A stretch of 64,000 bases of DNA, taken from the NCBI RefSeq assembly GCF_027925305.1, contig NZ_BSDR01000001.1, positions 1,081,001 through 1,145,000 on the forward strand. The letters run 5' to 3'. This DNA is from Desulforhabdus amnigena. GTDB taxonomy: Bacteria; Desulfobacterota; Syntrophobacteria; Syntrophobacterales; Syntrophobacteraceae. A program made the translations under genes and the position numbers. The notes under the pieces were generated by a model. The model was not told where the DNA came from. It saw only the letters and a list, made by a program, of their open reading frames with translations, and did not search any database. Positions 15,720 to 25,357 of this stretch are shown here, piece by piece (positions within the stretch are counted from its first letter, which is position 1; each line of letters opens with the position of its first letter).

Positions 15720-17227
15720 AAATTCTCATCGTTGAAGACGATATACTGCTTGGCGACATGCTGAAAGAATCTCTCCAACATTTGGAGCATGAAAGAGTGG
15801 AGGTTTCAACCACCGGTAGAAATGCTCTGAAATGCATTGAAGAAGAACTCTTCGATTGCGTGTTTGTGGACCTCAACCTTCCCGATATCTTTGGAGTGGA
15901 CCTGCTCAATGAGATCAAACGTCAAGATCCAGCACTCCCGGTGATCATGATGAGCGGCCATCCTACCATGGACTACGCCATGGATGCCATGCGCAAGGGC
16001 GCGTCCGATTTCCTCACCAAACCCTTTACGCTCCAAAACCTGGTTTTGACCCTTGAACGGGTCACCAAGGAAAAGAAGCTCCTCATGGAGAACCTCCGCC
16101 TGAAGTGGGAAAGCCAGACACGCAGGCAACTGGAGGCCGTGAACCAGCAGCTCCAGGAAAGAATCCAGGAACAAACGAGGCTTTTCGAAATTGCCAGGGA
16201 CCTCGACGAGATACATTCCGATGGCGACCTCTATGGAAGAGTCGCTCAAATCTCTTCCGACATTACCCGTTCCCCCAATGTCGCAGTCTTCCTGCTTCCC
16301 CCTGAAAAGGACAAACTTGTACTTCTCGCCGGCCACGGCATGGACGGATTATCCGGCAAGGATTGCATCTTTTCCGCCAATCGTTTGCAACTCAAAGAGC
16401 TGGCTTTTGAAGAAGCCTACCCCGCGGCTTGTCCGTCACACGAATTGATAGGTTCGCCCCATCTCCAAAAGTACAACCTGGAGGACGCAACACTTTCCTG
16501 CTGGCCTCTGAAAATACGGGGAGAGTTGTTCGGTTTCCTCATGACGTTTCGCGACAGGTCTTCTGCGGCACTTTCCGCTTCACAGCTAAAACTCATGGAT
16601 TTCCTTACCAGGAAGACGTCCTTGGCCATGGAAAACCTGGCACTTTATGAAAACCTGATCAGCAACTTTTACGGAATCCTCAGATCCCTCGTGAATGCTT
16701 TGGAGGCCAAGGATCCCTATACGGGAAAACACTCTGAAAGAGTCACCCTCTACGCCGAGCGTATTGCGCTATCCATGGGCAGCTCTCCGGCATCTATCGA
16801 ATCTTTGCGCACAGCCGGGTACCTTCACGACATCGGCAAGATGGGTATAGCAGACAAAATCCTCAATAAACCATCGGCCCTGACCCACGAAGAATTTGAG
16901 CTTATCAAAAAACACCCAGTGATCGGTGAAACCATTGTTGCGGATCTGGGGCTGAGCCCGGAGGAGCGATCCATCATTCTCCATCATCATGAGCGATGGG
17001 ACGGCAGGGGCTATCCTCACGGTCTGCGGGGGGAAGAAATTCCACAACCGGCCAGAATCGTAGCGGTAGCCGATGCTTTCGATGCCATGACTTCAAAGAG
17101 AGCTTATCGAAAAGCGCTTTCCGCAAAGGAGGCCCTCAAGGAAATAATCGACAACCGGGGCACACAGTTTGCTCCCGACGTCGTGGATGCCTTCAGAGAG
17201 ATTATGCAGAGGAAACAAAAGGAATGA
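15716..17227 (+). CDS. Response regulator: REC-GAF-like-HD-GYP (c-di-GMP phosphodiesterase)
   Basis: 503 residues. REC at 1-120 with EDD at 7-9, phospho-acceptor D52 in VFVDLNLPD and the Lys in FLTKPFT. A helical linker leads to a GAF-like domain at about 155-310 (FEIARDLDEIHSDGDLYGRV and LMDFLTRKTSLAMENLALYE). HD-GYP at about 325-500 has EAKDPYTGKHSERV, LHDIGKMGIAD, HHHERWDGRGYPHGLRGEEI and VADAFDAMTSKRAYRKALS. All catalytic residues are intact, so phosphorylation-controlled breakdown of c-di-GMP is expected. It overlaps both neighbours by ATGA, which implies translational coupling with the downstream kinase. Confidence 0.93.
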   Translation: MKILIVEDDILLGDMLKESLQHLEHERVEVSTTGRNALKCIEEELFDCVFVDLNLPDIFGVDLLNEIKRQDPALPVIMMSGHPTMDYAMDAMRKGASDFLTKPFTLQNLVLTLERVTKEKKLLMENLRLKWESQTRRQLEAVNQQLQERIQEQTRLFEIARDLDEIHSDGDLYGRVAQISSDITRSPNVAVFLLPPEKDKLVLLAGHGMDGLSGKDCIFSANRLQLKELAFEEAYPAACPSHELIGSPHLQKYNLEDATLSCWPLKIRGELFGFLMTFRDRSSAALSASQLKLMDFLTRKTSLAMENLALYENLISNFYGILRSLVNALEAKDPYTGKHSERVTLYAERIALSMGSSPASIESLRTAGYLHDIGKMGIADKILNKPSALTHEEFELIKKHPVIGETIVADLGLSPEERSIILHHHERWDGRGYPHGLRGEEIPQPARIVAVADAFDAMTSKRAYRKALSAKEALKEIIDNRGTQFAPDVVDAFREIMQRKQKE

Positions 17228-18060
17228 GCAGAATCATGAAAAAACAAGTGACCTGGAACGGATTGGAAACACTTCCTGAAGAATACCTCGAATTGCTCTT
17301 TGAGAAAGACCGGCAAGGCCAATGGGGACAGTGGGTTCATGGGCTCATCCACAATATCAACGGCCCCCTGTAGAATATTTCCATGCTGCTCGAAATGCTG
17401 ATTCAGGAGCATACACGCCTGGCGCAAATGCCTCAAACCTCTGAATGGCAGAATGACGAAGACCGGCAGACATTGACCGACAAGCAGTCCCGCAGATTGA
17501 ACCAATTGAATCAGCAGGTCGGAATCCTGGGAGAGATGCTGCGGGACTTCATGCTGCTGCACCAAATAGAACAAAGCGAATCCGAAGTGGACCTCAGGTT
17601 GGTAGTCAATAAATTGGCTTGCGTGTTCCGTGCCGATCCCTTTTTTAAACATCAGGTCAAGCTCGACCTCCAATTGACCGAAAACCTCCCTCTCGTTCGA
17701 ATTTTCGGACGCCACCTGGTTCCCTCCCTGGTTCACTTGATCGATAACGCTCTCATTTCCATGCGGCAAGCCCCTCAAAAACAACTCACCATCAGAGGCT
17801 ACGTTGAGGATCAGTGGATTTGTCTTCTTTTCAAGGATTCGGGATGCGGGGTCGATCCCGACTGCAAGAGAGAAGACCTCTTCCGACTCTTTCGCTCTCA
17901 TTGGCCTGAACCCCTTCAAAAGTCAAAGAGAGATGAAGGACATTTCGGTTTTGGGTTATATGCCGTTCAGCATCTGCTCGGTCCATACGGCGTTAAAACG
18001 TCTTTGAAACGTGATGGTGATGGAACCGCCGTCACCCTGAGGATTCCGCCGTCCTCCTGA
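17224..18060 (+). pseudogene. Histidine kinase interrupted by an in-frame amber codon
   Basis: One frame runs from ATG 17224 (overlapping the previous stop) to TGA 18060, broken only by TAG at 17371-17373, codon 50. Before it is a dimerisation helix with HGLIHNINGPL, the H-box, with H43 as the likely phospho-acceptor. After it the helix resumes with NISMLLEMLIQE. Related kinases usually have Gln here, and CAG to TAG is one change. The ATPase domain is intact: N-box LIDNALISM, DSGCGVD, and GHFGFGLYAVQHLL. An ATG at 17383 could restart translation but would leave the H-box out. TAG is used as a normal stop by several neighbours, so routine readthrough is unlikely. Recent inactivation or a sequencing error are the leading explanations. 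Confidence 0.8.
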
Positions 18061-18233
18061 ACCCAACCGGTTCATATCCTCATGACTGCCTATACGTTAT
18101 TGGGAAAGTTTTGCCCCGGTCGCAGCAACTTATTCCCTTCCTGATCAACGGCAGTTGTTCGACCCAAAATTCTGTAAAATGTAATCATTTGAAATCAAAA
18201 GAATAAAGTGGAGTTAGAATCAGTGGATTGCCT

Positions 18234-18248
18234 TGGCAGGCTCCTTGC
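18234..18248 (+). promoter_or_regulatory. Sigma-54 promoter candidate upstream of the 18.4-kb gene
   Basis: TGGCAGGCTCCTTGC followed by T: TGGCA at -24, TTGC at -12, 10 bp between GG and GC. The predicted start is near 18260. A family A repeat lies between this promoter and the gene, so the leader would be about 170 nt with a strong hairpin. Confidence 0.8.
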
Positions 18249-18271
18249 TTGATACATGACCACATATGGCT

Positions 18272-18378
18272 ATCCGGAAACTTCCTGGTACTTTGGCCCC
18301 CCTTCAATTCTCCCTTTCGAGGGGGGATCAAAGGGGGATGTCGCAAAGTCCACAGGGGGAGTGGATAGGCTTTTATTT
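18272..18378. repeat. MITE-like repeat, family A, copy 3
   Basis: Bounded by CTATCCGGAAACTTCC and GGATAGGC, with internal CCCCTTCAATTCTCCC, TCGAGGGGGG and GGGATGTCGCAAAGTCCACA. It lies between a sigma-54 promoter candidate and the gene at 18430. It occupies most of the non-coding stretch 18061-18429. Confidence 0.85.
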
Positions 18379-18429
18379 GCGTGGAGCTGCATTTTGAAGG
18401 CATAATTCTAAAATTGCAGGAGCAATAAA

Positions 18430-18900
18430 ATGAAAATCGAACAGCTTCCGGGAAACCTGGATCAGGTCAGCCGGGAAAGAATCAAGGAAAAGAGTTCCGT
18501 TGACAAAAATCAACTTTTTTCCGAACTGCTGGAACAAGAACAAACAGCCAGGAAGACCATTTCCGACGGCTTTGAATTTTATCCCCCCTCCATCAACCCT
18601 TTGAACGGCATACTCTCGGCGTCAACCATTCCGGTCCCTGCCGGCGAAGACCAGCAAACCCTGAAAGCTCTTGACAGCGTGATGAACCGGTTGGAACAGG
18701 TGGAACAGTCTTTGCGAGGCGATGCGGTCGATCCGCAGGAAGTGGGATCGGCCCTGGATAAGATCTCGCAGGAATTGCCCGGCCTGCAACAGCAGGTGAG
18801 CCAACTTCCCGGGGACCATCCCCTGAGGCAAATCGCTGAAGAAGTCAGCGTACTCTGCTACGTGGAATCCACCAAGTGGAACCGTGGAGACTACTTTTAG
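18430..18900 (+). CDS. Conserved hypothetical protein in the chemotaxis region
   Basis: 156 residues, soluble, no signal peptide. The N-terminal third is basic and polar (IEQLPGNLDQVSRERIKEK). The C-terminal half is a predicted helical bundle with LEQVEQSLRGDAVDPQEVG and ISQELPGLQQQVSQLPGDH, ending in YVESTKWNRGDYF. No family recognised. The sigma-54 promoter candidate and position upstream of cheR suggest a flagellar role. AGGAG lies 8 bp before the ATG. Size and helical content would fit a chaperone-like or rod/hook accessory protein, a guess only. Confidence 0.75.
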   Translation: MKIEQLPGNLDQVSRERIKEKSSVDKNQLFSELLEQEQTARKTISDGFEFYPPSINPLNGILSASTIPVPAGEDQQTLKALDSVMNRLEQVEQSLRGDAVDPQEVGSALDKISQELPGLQQQVSQLPGDHPLRQIAEEVSVLCYVESTKWNRGDYF

Positions 18901-18906
18901 GGTGGG

Positions 18907-18974
18907 AGGCTGTTTTTCTGGTTCGCCAAATCTTGCCCCCCCTCAAGGAGAGAATTTTAAGACAGCCTCTTATA
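18907..18974. repeat. Repeat family D, partial copy
   Basis: GAGGCTGTTTTTCTGGTTCG, CCAAATCTTG, CCCCCCCTCAAGG, then GAATTTTAAGACAGCCTCTT. Ends are inverted relative to each other (GAGGCTGT / ACAGCCTC). The same words make up the full copy at 27501-27649. Confidence 0.75.
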
Positions 18975-19010
18975 GAGAGGAGACCACGAAGCATGAAAAA
19001 AGAAATTGTT

Positions 19011-19038
19011 TAAAGTGAAGGGAAACATAAGCCGATTA
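19011..19038 (+). promoter_or_regulatory. Sigma-28 promoter candidate for cheR
   Basis: TAAAGTGA (19011-19018), 12 bp, GCCGATTA (19031-19038). Six of eight and seven of eight matches to the FliA consensus. The predicted start is near 19045, about 50 nt before cheR. It probably drives the whole cheR to cheZ run on the plus strand. Confidence 0.85.
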
Positions 19039-19096
19039 TTCGCCTGAAGCACGGTGGGTTGAAAAAGAGTACTCAACATGTGTAAGGGCGGCAGCG

Positions 19097-19927
19097 ATGG
19101 AATTGTCACTTTCCGAAGGACTTTTTCGCAAGTTCAGTCACCTGGTGTACGAAAATTGCGGAATCAACTTGCACGACGGCAAGAAAGCCCTCCTTCAAGC
19201 AAGGCTCAATAAAAGGCTCAGAGCCAGGGGGCTCCCATCCTATGAAGCCTATTATAAATATCTCACCTGCTCCAGAGATGGGGAAGAACTGACCCACTTC
19301 CTGGACTGCATTTCCACGAATCTCACCTATTTTTTCAGAGAAGTGCAGCATTTTGATCTTCTTGAACAAGTTTTGTTGCCCAAGTTGTTGGAAGTCAAAC
19401 AAAAGCAGCGTACAAACCGCATTCGCGTCTGGAGCGCGGGTTGCTCTACGGGTGAAGAACCCTACAGTGTGGCAATGTCTATCGCTTCGCATATCCCGGA
19501 TCTCGACCGTTGGGACTTCCGAATTCTTGCGACAGATATTTCGACACGTGTATTGGCTATCGCCTCAAGAGGCATGTACCACCGATCCAAGATCGCCAAG
19601 GTTCCGGCGCTTTTTAGACAAAGGTACTTTCAGTCCTCCAGAAGCGATGGAGAAGGCAACGATTTTCAAATTGTGCCTGCCATACGAAATCTCATCGCTT
19701 TTAGACGGCTGAATCTCAAAGAGCCCTATCCTTTCAAGGGTCCTTTCGATTTCATTTTTTGCCGCAACGTAATGATTTATTTCGACAAGAAAACTCAGGA
19801 ATCCCTGATTCAGCGCATGGCGGAGTACCTGAGTCCTGGAGGATACCTTTTTGTAGGGCATTCTGAAAGCCTGACCGGCCTGAATCACCCTCTCACTTAT
19901 GTAAAACCAGCTGTCTACCGAAAATAA
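19097..19927 (+). CDS. cheR: Chemotaxis protein methyltransferase CheR
   Basis: 276 residues, usual length. It methylates glutamates on chemoreceptors using S-adenosylmethionine. The N-terminal helical domain ends in THFLDCISTNLTYFFREVQHF. The SAM-binding domain has WSAGCSTGEEPYSVAM (motif I), ILATDIS and FDFIFCRNVMIYFDK, and ends with GGYLFVGHSESLTGL. All hallmark residues are present. A sigma-28 promoter candidate lies 59-86 bp upstream. First gene of a chemotaxis set with cheD, cheX, cheB, cheY, cheA and cheZ. No receptor gene is in the window, so receptors are encoded elsewhere. Confidence 0.97.
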   Translation: MELSLSEGLFRKFSHLVYENCGINLHDGKKALLQARLNKRLRARGLPSYEAYYKYLTCSRDGEELTHFLDCISTNLTYFFREVQHFDLLEQVLLPKLLEVKQKQRTNRIRVWSAGCSTGEEPYSVAMSIASHIPDLDRWDFRILATDISTRVLAIASRGMYHRSKIAKVPALFRQRYFQSSRSDGEGNDFQIVPAIRNLIAFRRLNLKEPYPFKGPFDFIFCRNVMIYFDKKTQESLIQRMAEYLSPGGYLFVGHSESLTGLNHPLTYVKPAVYRK

Positions 19928-19964
19928 GAAAAATGGAATATCCGTGCGAGAGAATTGAGTCGAT

Positions 19965-20447
19965 ATGCGAAAAGTCATCGGAGTAGCGGATATGGCGGTC
20001 ACCAGTCAGCAGAACGAAACTCTGATCACCTATTCCCTGGGTTCGTGCATCGCGGTGATCATTTTTGACCCTGTGGCAGGAGTGGGCGGAATGCTGCACT
20101 ACATGCTTCCCGAATCCGCCATGGATCCGGAAAAGGCCAGAATCAAGCCGGCAATGTTTGCCGATACGGGAATTCCCATGTTGTTCAAGCAGAGCTATCA
20201 GTTGGGAGCGACCAAGAAAAATCTGATCGTCAGGATCGCAGGCGGATCACAAATCCTTGACGAAAAAGGTTTTTTCAACATCGGCAAGCGCAATTACCTG
20301 GCCTTGAGAAATATTCTGTGGCGGAACAACGTGCTGGTGAAACAGGAACATGTCGGCGGAAATGTCAATCGAACCGTTCGTCTCGAAATGAGTACCGGAC
20401 GGGTTTTTTTGAAGATTTCAGGCCAGGGCGAAATGGAAATGTCATGA
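19965..20447 (+). CDS. cheD: Chemoreceptor glutamine deamidase CheD
   Basis: 160 residues. CheD converts receptor glutamines to methyl-accepting glutamates and can stimulate CheC/CheX-type phosphatases. The catalytic Cys lies in TYSLGSCIAVIIFD and the His in GGMLHYMLPES; the third conserved element, GGSQILDEKGFFNIGKRNY, is present, so an active enzyme is expected. It follows cheR by 37 bp. A cheX-type phosphatase gene lies 0.7 kb downstream, consistent with the CheD-CheX/CheC partnership known from Bacillus and Thermotoga. Confidence 0.95.
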   Translation: MRKVIGVADMAVTSQQNETLITYSLGSCIAVIIFDPVAGVGGMLHYMLPESAMDPEKARIKPAMFADTGIPMLFKQSYQLGATKKNLIVRIAGGSQILDEKGFFNIGKRNYLALRNILWRNNVLVKQEHVGGNVNRTVRLEMSTGRVFLKISGQGEMEMS

Positions 20448-20500
20448 GTGTCCAGGAAGAGTCTTCTTCAGAATATTTGTGGCTGACGAACATCTTAGGA

Positions 20501-20608
20501 ACCGGCGGATTCCAATATCCCTTTATTCACCACGGAGGCACGGAGAAGATTGTGGAATTTCCCCGTGATCTCTGTGGTGAATGGGGTTTTCAAGAGCGGC
20601 TCACTCCT
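20501..20608. repeat. CACGGAG-type repeat, family B, copy in cheD-cheY gap
   Basis: GGCGGATTCCAATATCCCTT, TATTCACCACGGAGGCACGG, a shortened centre, GATCTCTGTGGTGAATGGGG and TTTTCAAGAGCGGCTCACTC. Same orientation as the 26.8-kb copy and inverse to those at 51.0 and 61.6 kb. Confidence 0.85.
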
Positions 20609-20654
20609 TATAGAAGGTTCGCCGGGGATAGTCGCAAGCATGCACATTCGACTT

Positions 20655-20774
20655 AGAGCCTATCCGAAAACCTTCCTCGGCAGCGGACACCCCCCTTCAA
20701 TTCTCCCGTCGAGGGGGGGGGGACCAAGGGGGGTGTCGCAAAGTCCACAAAGGGGTTCGGATAGACTTTTAGAA
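20655..20774. repeat. MITE-like repeat, family A, copy 4
   Basis: The cleanest copy: GCCTATCCGAAAACCTTCC, GGCAGCGGACACCCCCC, TTCAATTCTCCCGTCGAGG, then GGGGTGTCGCAAAGTCCAC and GGGGTTCGGATAGAC. The ends TATCCGAA and TTCGGATA are inverted repeats. It stops 10 bp before the CheY-like gene. Confidence 0.88.
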
Positions 20775-20784
20775 AGAGGCGATA

Positions 20785-21187
20785 ATGTCCTACAATATTC
20801 TCATCGTGGATGATTCTGGGTCAATGCGAAAGATCATCAAGAAAATCCTCCTCGTTTCCGGTTTCGACCTGGGGGAATGGTGGGAAGCTGAAAACGGGCA
20901 GGCAGCATTGAAGATACTCCAGGACCATTGGGTGGATTTAGTCTTATCCGACCTGCACATGCCCGTCATGAACGGTCTCGAATTATTGCAGGCCCTGAAA
21001 AAGGAAAAGAACTGGAGTGACCTGCCGGTGGTCTTCATTACGACCGAGTCCAACGAGAACCGACTGAATGAATTGTTGGCACTGGGTGCAAGGGGCTATA
21101 TCCGCAAGCCTTTTCGCCCTGAAACAATTCATGCCCATCTATCTGAGATTATGGGGGAACCCAATGCAAAGGGAATGGCAATCAGCG

Positions 21188-21207
<20 letters not shown>
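20785..21207 (+). CDS. CheY-like single-domain response regulator
   Basis: 140 residues, one receiver domain plus a 15-residue tail. Acidic pair at 9-10 (ILIVDDSGSMRK), phospho-acceptor D56 in VLSDLHMPVMNG, conserved Thr in FITTES and Lys in YIRKPFRPE. It is translated together with cheX, which overlaps its 3' end by 20 bp. It differs from the second CheY at 22.8 kb mainly in the 27-35 region and the tail. One of the two may bind the motor and the other act as a phosphate sink; which is which cannot be told here. Confidence 0.92.
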
Positions 21208-22733
<1,526 letters not shown>

Positions 22734-22789
22734 CAAACAAATGAATGTAATTTTTCCAGTTGGTTGGAATAAAAGCAGAGGAGTGAACC

Positions 22790-23173
22790 GTGGCTTATAA
22801 AGACATGACCGTTCTGGTTGTTGATGATTTTTCGACCATGCGTCGCATTTTGCGTAACATTCTACGGGACCTTGAGTTCAAGAATATCCTTGAAGCCGAA
22901 AATGGCGCCTCAGCTCTCGATATTTTGAATTCCCAGGAGGTTCATCTCGTTGTTTCCGACTGGAACATGCCCAAAATGACGGGCCTGGAGCTCCTAAAAA
23001 GTGTGCGGGCGACAGAGAAAATCAAAGATGTGCCGTTCCTGATGGTTACAGCGGAAGCGCAGAAGGAAAATATTGTCGAAGCCGTAAAAGCAAAAGTCAG
23101 CAACTACATTGTCAAGCCTTTTACGGCAGCCACTCTCGCTGAAAAGCTGGCAAAAATACTGCCCCCGAATTAG
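22790..23173 (+). CDS. cheY: Chemotaxis response regulator CheY
   Basis: 127 residues, starting at a GTG with AGAGGAG 8 bp upstream. Typical CheY: VVDDFSTMRRILRNILRDL, phospho-acceptor D57 in VVSDWNMPKMTG, conserved Thr in MVTAEAQKENI and Lys in YIVKPFTAATL. The N-terminus is very like enteric CheY. It lies immediately before cheA and is the most likely motor-binding CheY, acting on FliM, whose N-terminal CheY-binding motif is present at 53.9 kb. TAG stop. Confidence 0.96.
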   Translation: MAYKDMTVLVVDDFSTMRRILRNILRDLEFKNILEAENGASALDILNSQEVHLVVSDWNMPKMTGLELLKSVRATEKIKDVPFLMVTAEAQKENIVEAVKAKVSNYIVKPFTAATLAEKLAKILPPN

Positions 23174-23197
23174 GGATGAACCAGGAGTGCAAGGATA

Positions 23198-25357
23198 ATG
23201 AAATCCGAAGATACTGTTTTATCCCTCGATGAAATCCGGGAGCTACTCACAAATGGTGTCATCGCAGCAAGCGACGACCTCATGGGCATGGGGGAGTGTC
23301 TCAACCTGCTGGAACATGCGGAACAGGCATGCGATCTTTCGGAATCATCCAGGAGAAAAATACTCAAGCTCAAAGAAATCATCAACCGGCTCATACTCGA
23401 TGAATCCAGAGATCCGGAGTCAGACTGGGGTACGGTTCAGAATTTGTTGAACGGTCTTTTTTCGAGTACCTCCGATGAAGATTCGCCGATGGATTTCGAT
23501 CTGGATGATTTGGGAAACCTCGATCGATGCAGAGAGGAAATGATCCTTGAAGGCGATGCCCCTTCAAGCGAAACGGCGGAGACATATGACCCGGAATTGC
23601 TCAAGGATTTCATCGAAGAAGCGAAAGAGCATCTGGCATCCATAGAGATCAACATGCTCTCTCTTGAAGCGAACCCGGAAGACGAGGAAGCCATAAACGC
23701 CGTATTTCGTCCATTCCACAGCATCAAGGGGGTCGCGGGGTTCCTGAACCTGGGTGAGATTCATCATTTAAGCCACGAAGTCGAGAACCTTCTGGACGCA
23801 GCGCGCGCGGGCACCATTGTCGTCACGGAAAACATGATCGACATCGTTTTGAATGCCGTGGATATCCTCAAGGTGCTCCTCCAGGAACTGGAAAAATCTT
23901 CTGTCCAGGGAACCGGGATCGGCTCTCTTTCGCAACTGGTAGAGCCCTTCCTGGAAAAAGTGAGAAGCCTCCAATCGCCCGATGTTCAAGAGCAAAAACC
24001 CGCCACGAAGAAACTCGGTACGATCTTGGTCGAAAAAGGGCTTGTGGATGAAAAAGTCATACAAGAGGCAGTGAAGGCGAGCAAGTCAAAAGGGACGAAG
24101 CTGGGGGAAGAACTCGTTTGCATGGGTGCGGTCGATCCGAGGGACGTCTCCGAGGCTCTCGGCGAACAGCGCAAGATCAATGAAAATACAGCCTCTGTCC
24201 GCATAGATACTCAAAAACTGGACAATCTCGTGGACATGGTGGGAGAGCTGGTCATCGCCCAATCCATGGTCCTCCAGAACCCGGATCTGCAGAATATCAA
24301 GGATCAGAAACTCCAAAAAGATATCGCGCAATTGGGGCGGATTACCGCCGAACTCCAACGCATCAGTCTTTCCATGCGTATGGTTCCCATAAAGAGCACC
24401 TTCCAAAAAATGATTCGTCTTGTCCGGGATGTGTCCAAGAAAGCAGGCAAAAATGTGGTCTTGGAAATGAAAGGGGAGGAAACGGAGATCGACCGGAACA
24501 TGGTCGAAGAGATTTATGAGCCGCTGGTGCACATGATTCGCAATTCCATCGACCACGGAATAGAGTCTCCCGAGGAAAGGACGGAAGCCGACAAACCGGC
24601 GCAAGGAACCGTTTTCCTAACAGCAGAGCAAAAGGGAGGCAATATACTCATCAACATTCAGGACGACGGTCGAGGGCTGGATGTGAAAAGAATCCATGCC
24701 CGGGCCGTGGAACGGGGCATTATCGGAGCAAATGAGCCTCTCGAAGAAAGGGAAGTGTATGATCTCATCTTTCATCCCGGCTTTTCAACCAAAGACCAGG
24801 TAACAGAAGTTTCGGGCCGGGGTGTTGGAATGGATGTGGTGAAAAAGAGCGTGGAAAGGCTGCGAGGTAAAATCGAAATATCCAGCTCAAAAGGAAATGG
24901 CACCCGATTCAACCTCAAGCTGCCCCTCACGATGGCTATCATTGACGGAATGATCGTACGGGTGGGTGAGGAACGTTTTGTAGTCCCCACCATAGCCCTC
25001 AAGGAATCGCTCCGGCCGGCTCGAGAAGCCTATCTGACAGTGCAGGGCAAAGGTGAACTGATCAAAGTGAGGGAACAACTCATGCCCCTCATCCGGCTTC
25101 ATGAGATTTTTGAAGTGGAACCCCGATACCGAAATCCATGGGAAGGATTGCTCTTGGTGGTCAATGAAGACAATCGCTCGTATTGTCTGCAGGCGGATGA
25201 AATTATCGGGCGCCAGGAAGTGGTGATCAAAAGTCTCGGAACGACACTGCGTCATCTCGGCGGAATTTCAGGGGGAGCCATTCTTGGGGATGGAAAAGTT
25301 GCCTTGATCGTTGATGTCAAAGGTATCGTGAGTCTCTACGAGGACAAATTAAGATGA
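23198..25357 (+). CDS. cheA: Chemotaxis histidine kinase CheA with MshEN-like insert
   Basis: 719 residues. Residues 1-120 are an acidic helical extension with no recognised family. The Hpt (P1) domain follows with H174 in FRPFHSIKGVAGFLNL. At 272-324, where P2 would be, two 24-residue units start KLGTILVEKGLV and KLGEELVCMGAV, separated by the five residues KSKGT; this is the spacing of MshEN (GspE-N-like) c-di-GMP-binding domains. P3 (IDTQKLDNLVDMVGELVIAQ), P4 with HMIRNSIDHGIE, DDGRGLD and SGRGVGMDVVKKS, and a CheW-like P5 follow. It phosphorylates CheY and CheB. The first position of each MshEN-like unit is Lys rather than Arg, so ligand binding is uncertain. The stop overlaps the CheZ gene (ATGA). 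Confidence 0.95.
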   Translation: MKSEDTVLSLDEIRELLTNGVIAASDDLMGMGECLNLLEHAEQACDLSESSRRKILKLKEIINRLILDESRDPESDWGTVQNLLNGLFSSTSDEDSPMDFDLDDLGNLDRCREEMILEGDAPSSETAETYDPELLKDFIEEAKEHLASIEINMLSLEANPEDEEAINAVFRPFHSIKGVAGFLNLGEIHHLSHEVENLLDAARAGTIVVTENMIDIVLNAVDILKVLLQELEKSSVQGTGIGSLSQLVEPFLEKVRSLQSPDVQEQKPATKKLGTILVEKGLVDEKVIQEAVKASKSKGTKLGEELVCMGAVDPRDVSEALGEQRKINENTASVRIDTQKLDNLVDMVGELVIAQSMVLQNPDLQNIKDQKLQKDIAQLGRITAELQRISLSMRMVPIKSTFQKMIRLVRDVSKKAGKNVVLEMKGEETEIDRNMVEEIYEPLVHMIRNSIDHGIESPEERTEADKPAQGTVFLTAEQKGGNILINIQDDGRGLDVKRIHARAVERGIIGANEPLEEREVYDLIFHPGFSTKDQVTEVSGRGVGMDVVKKSVERLRGKIEISSSKGNGTRFNLKLPLTMAIIDGMIVRVGEERFVVPTIALKESLRPAREAYLTVQGKGELIKVREQLMPLIRLHEIFEVEPRYRNPWEGLLLVVNEDNRSYCLQADEIIGRQEVVIKSLGTTLRHLGGISGGAILGDGKVALIVDVKGIVSLYEDKLR

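Noticed and set aside
17371-17373. TAG as a pyrrolysine codon in the histidine kinase
   Set aside because: TAG is used as a normal terminator by neighbouring genes (for example the genes ending at 3164, 18900 and 23173), no pyl genes are seen, and pyrrolysine has no known role in kinases. A CAG to TAG change is simpler.
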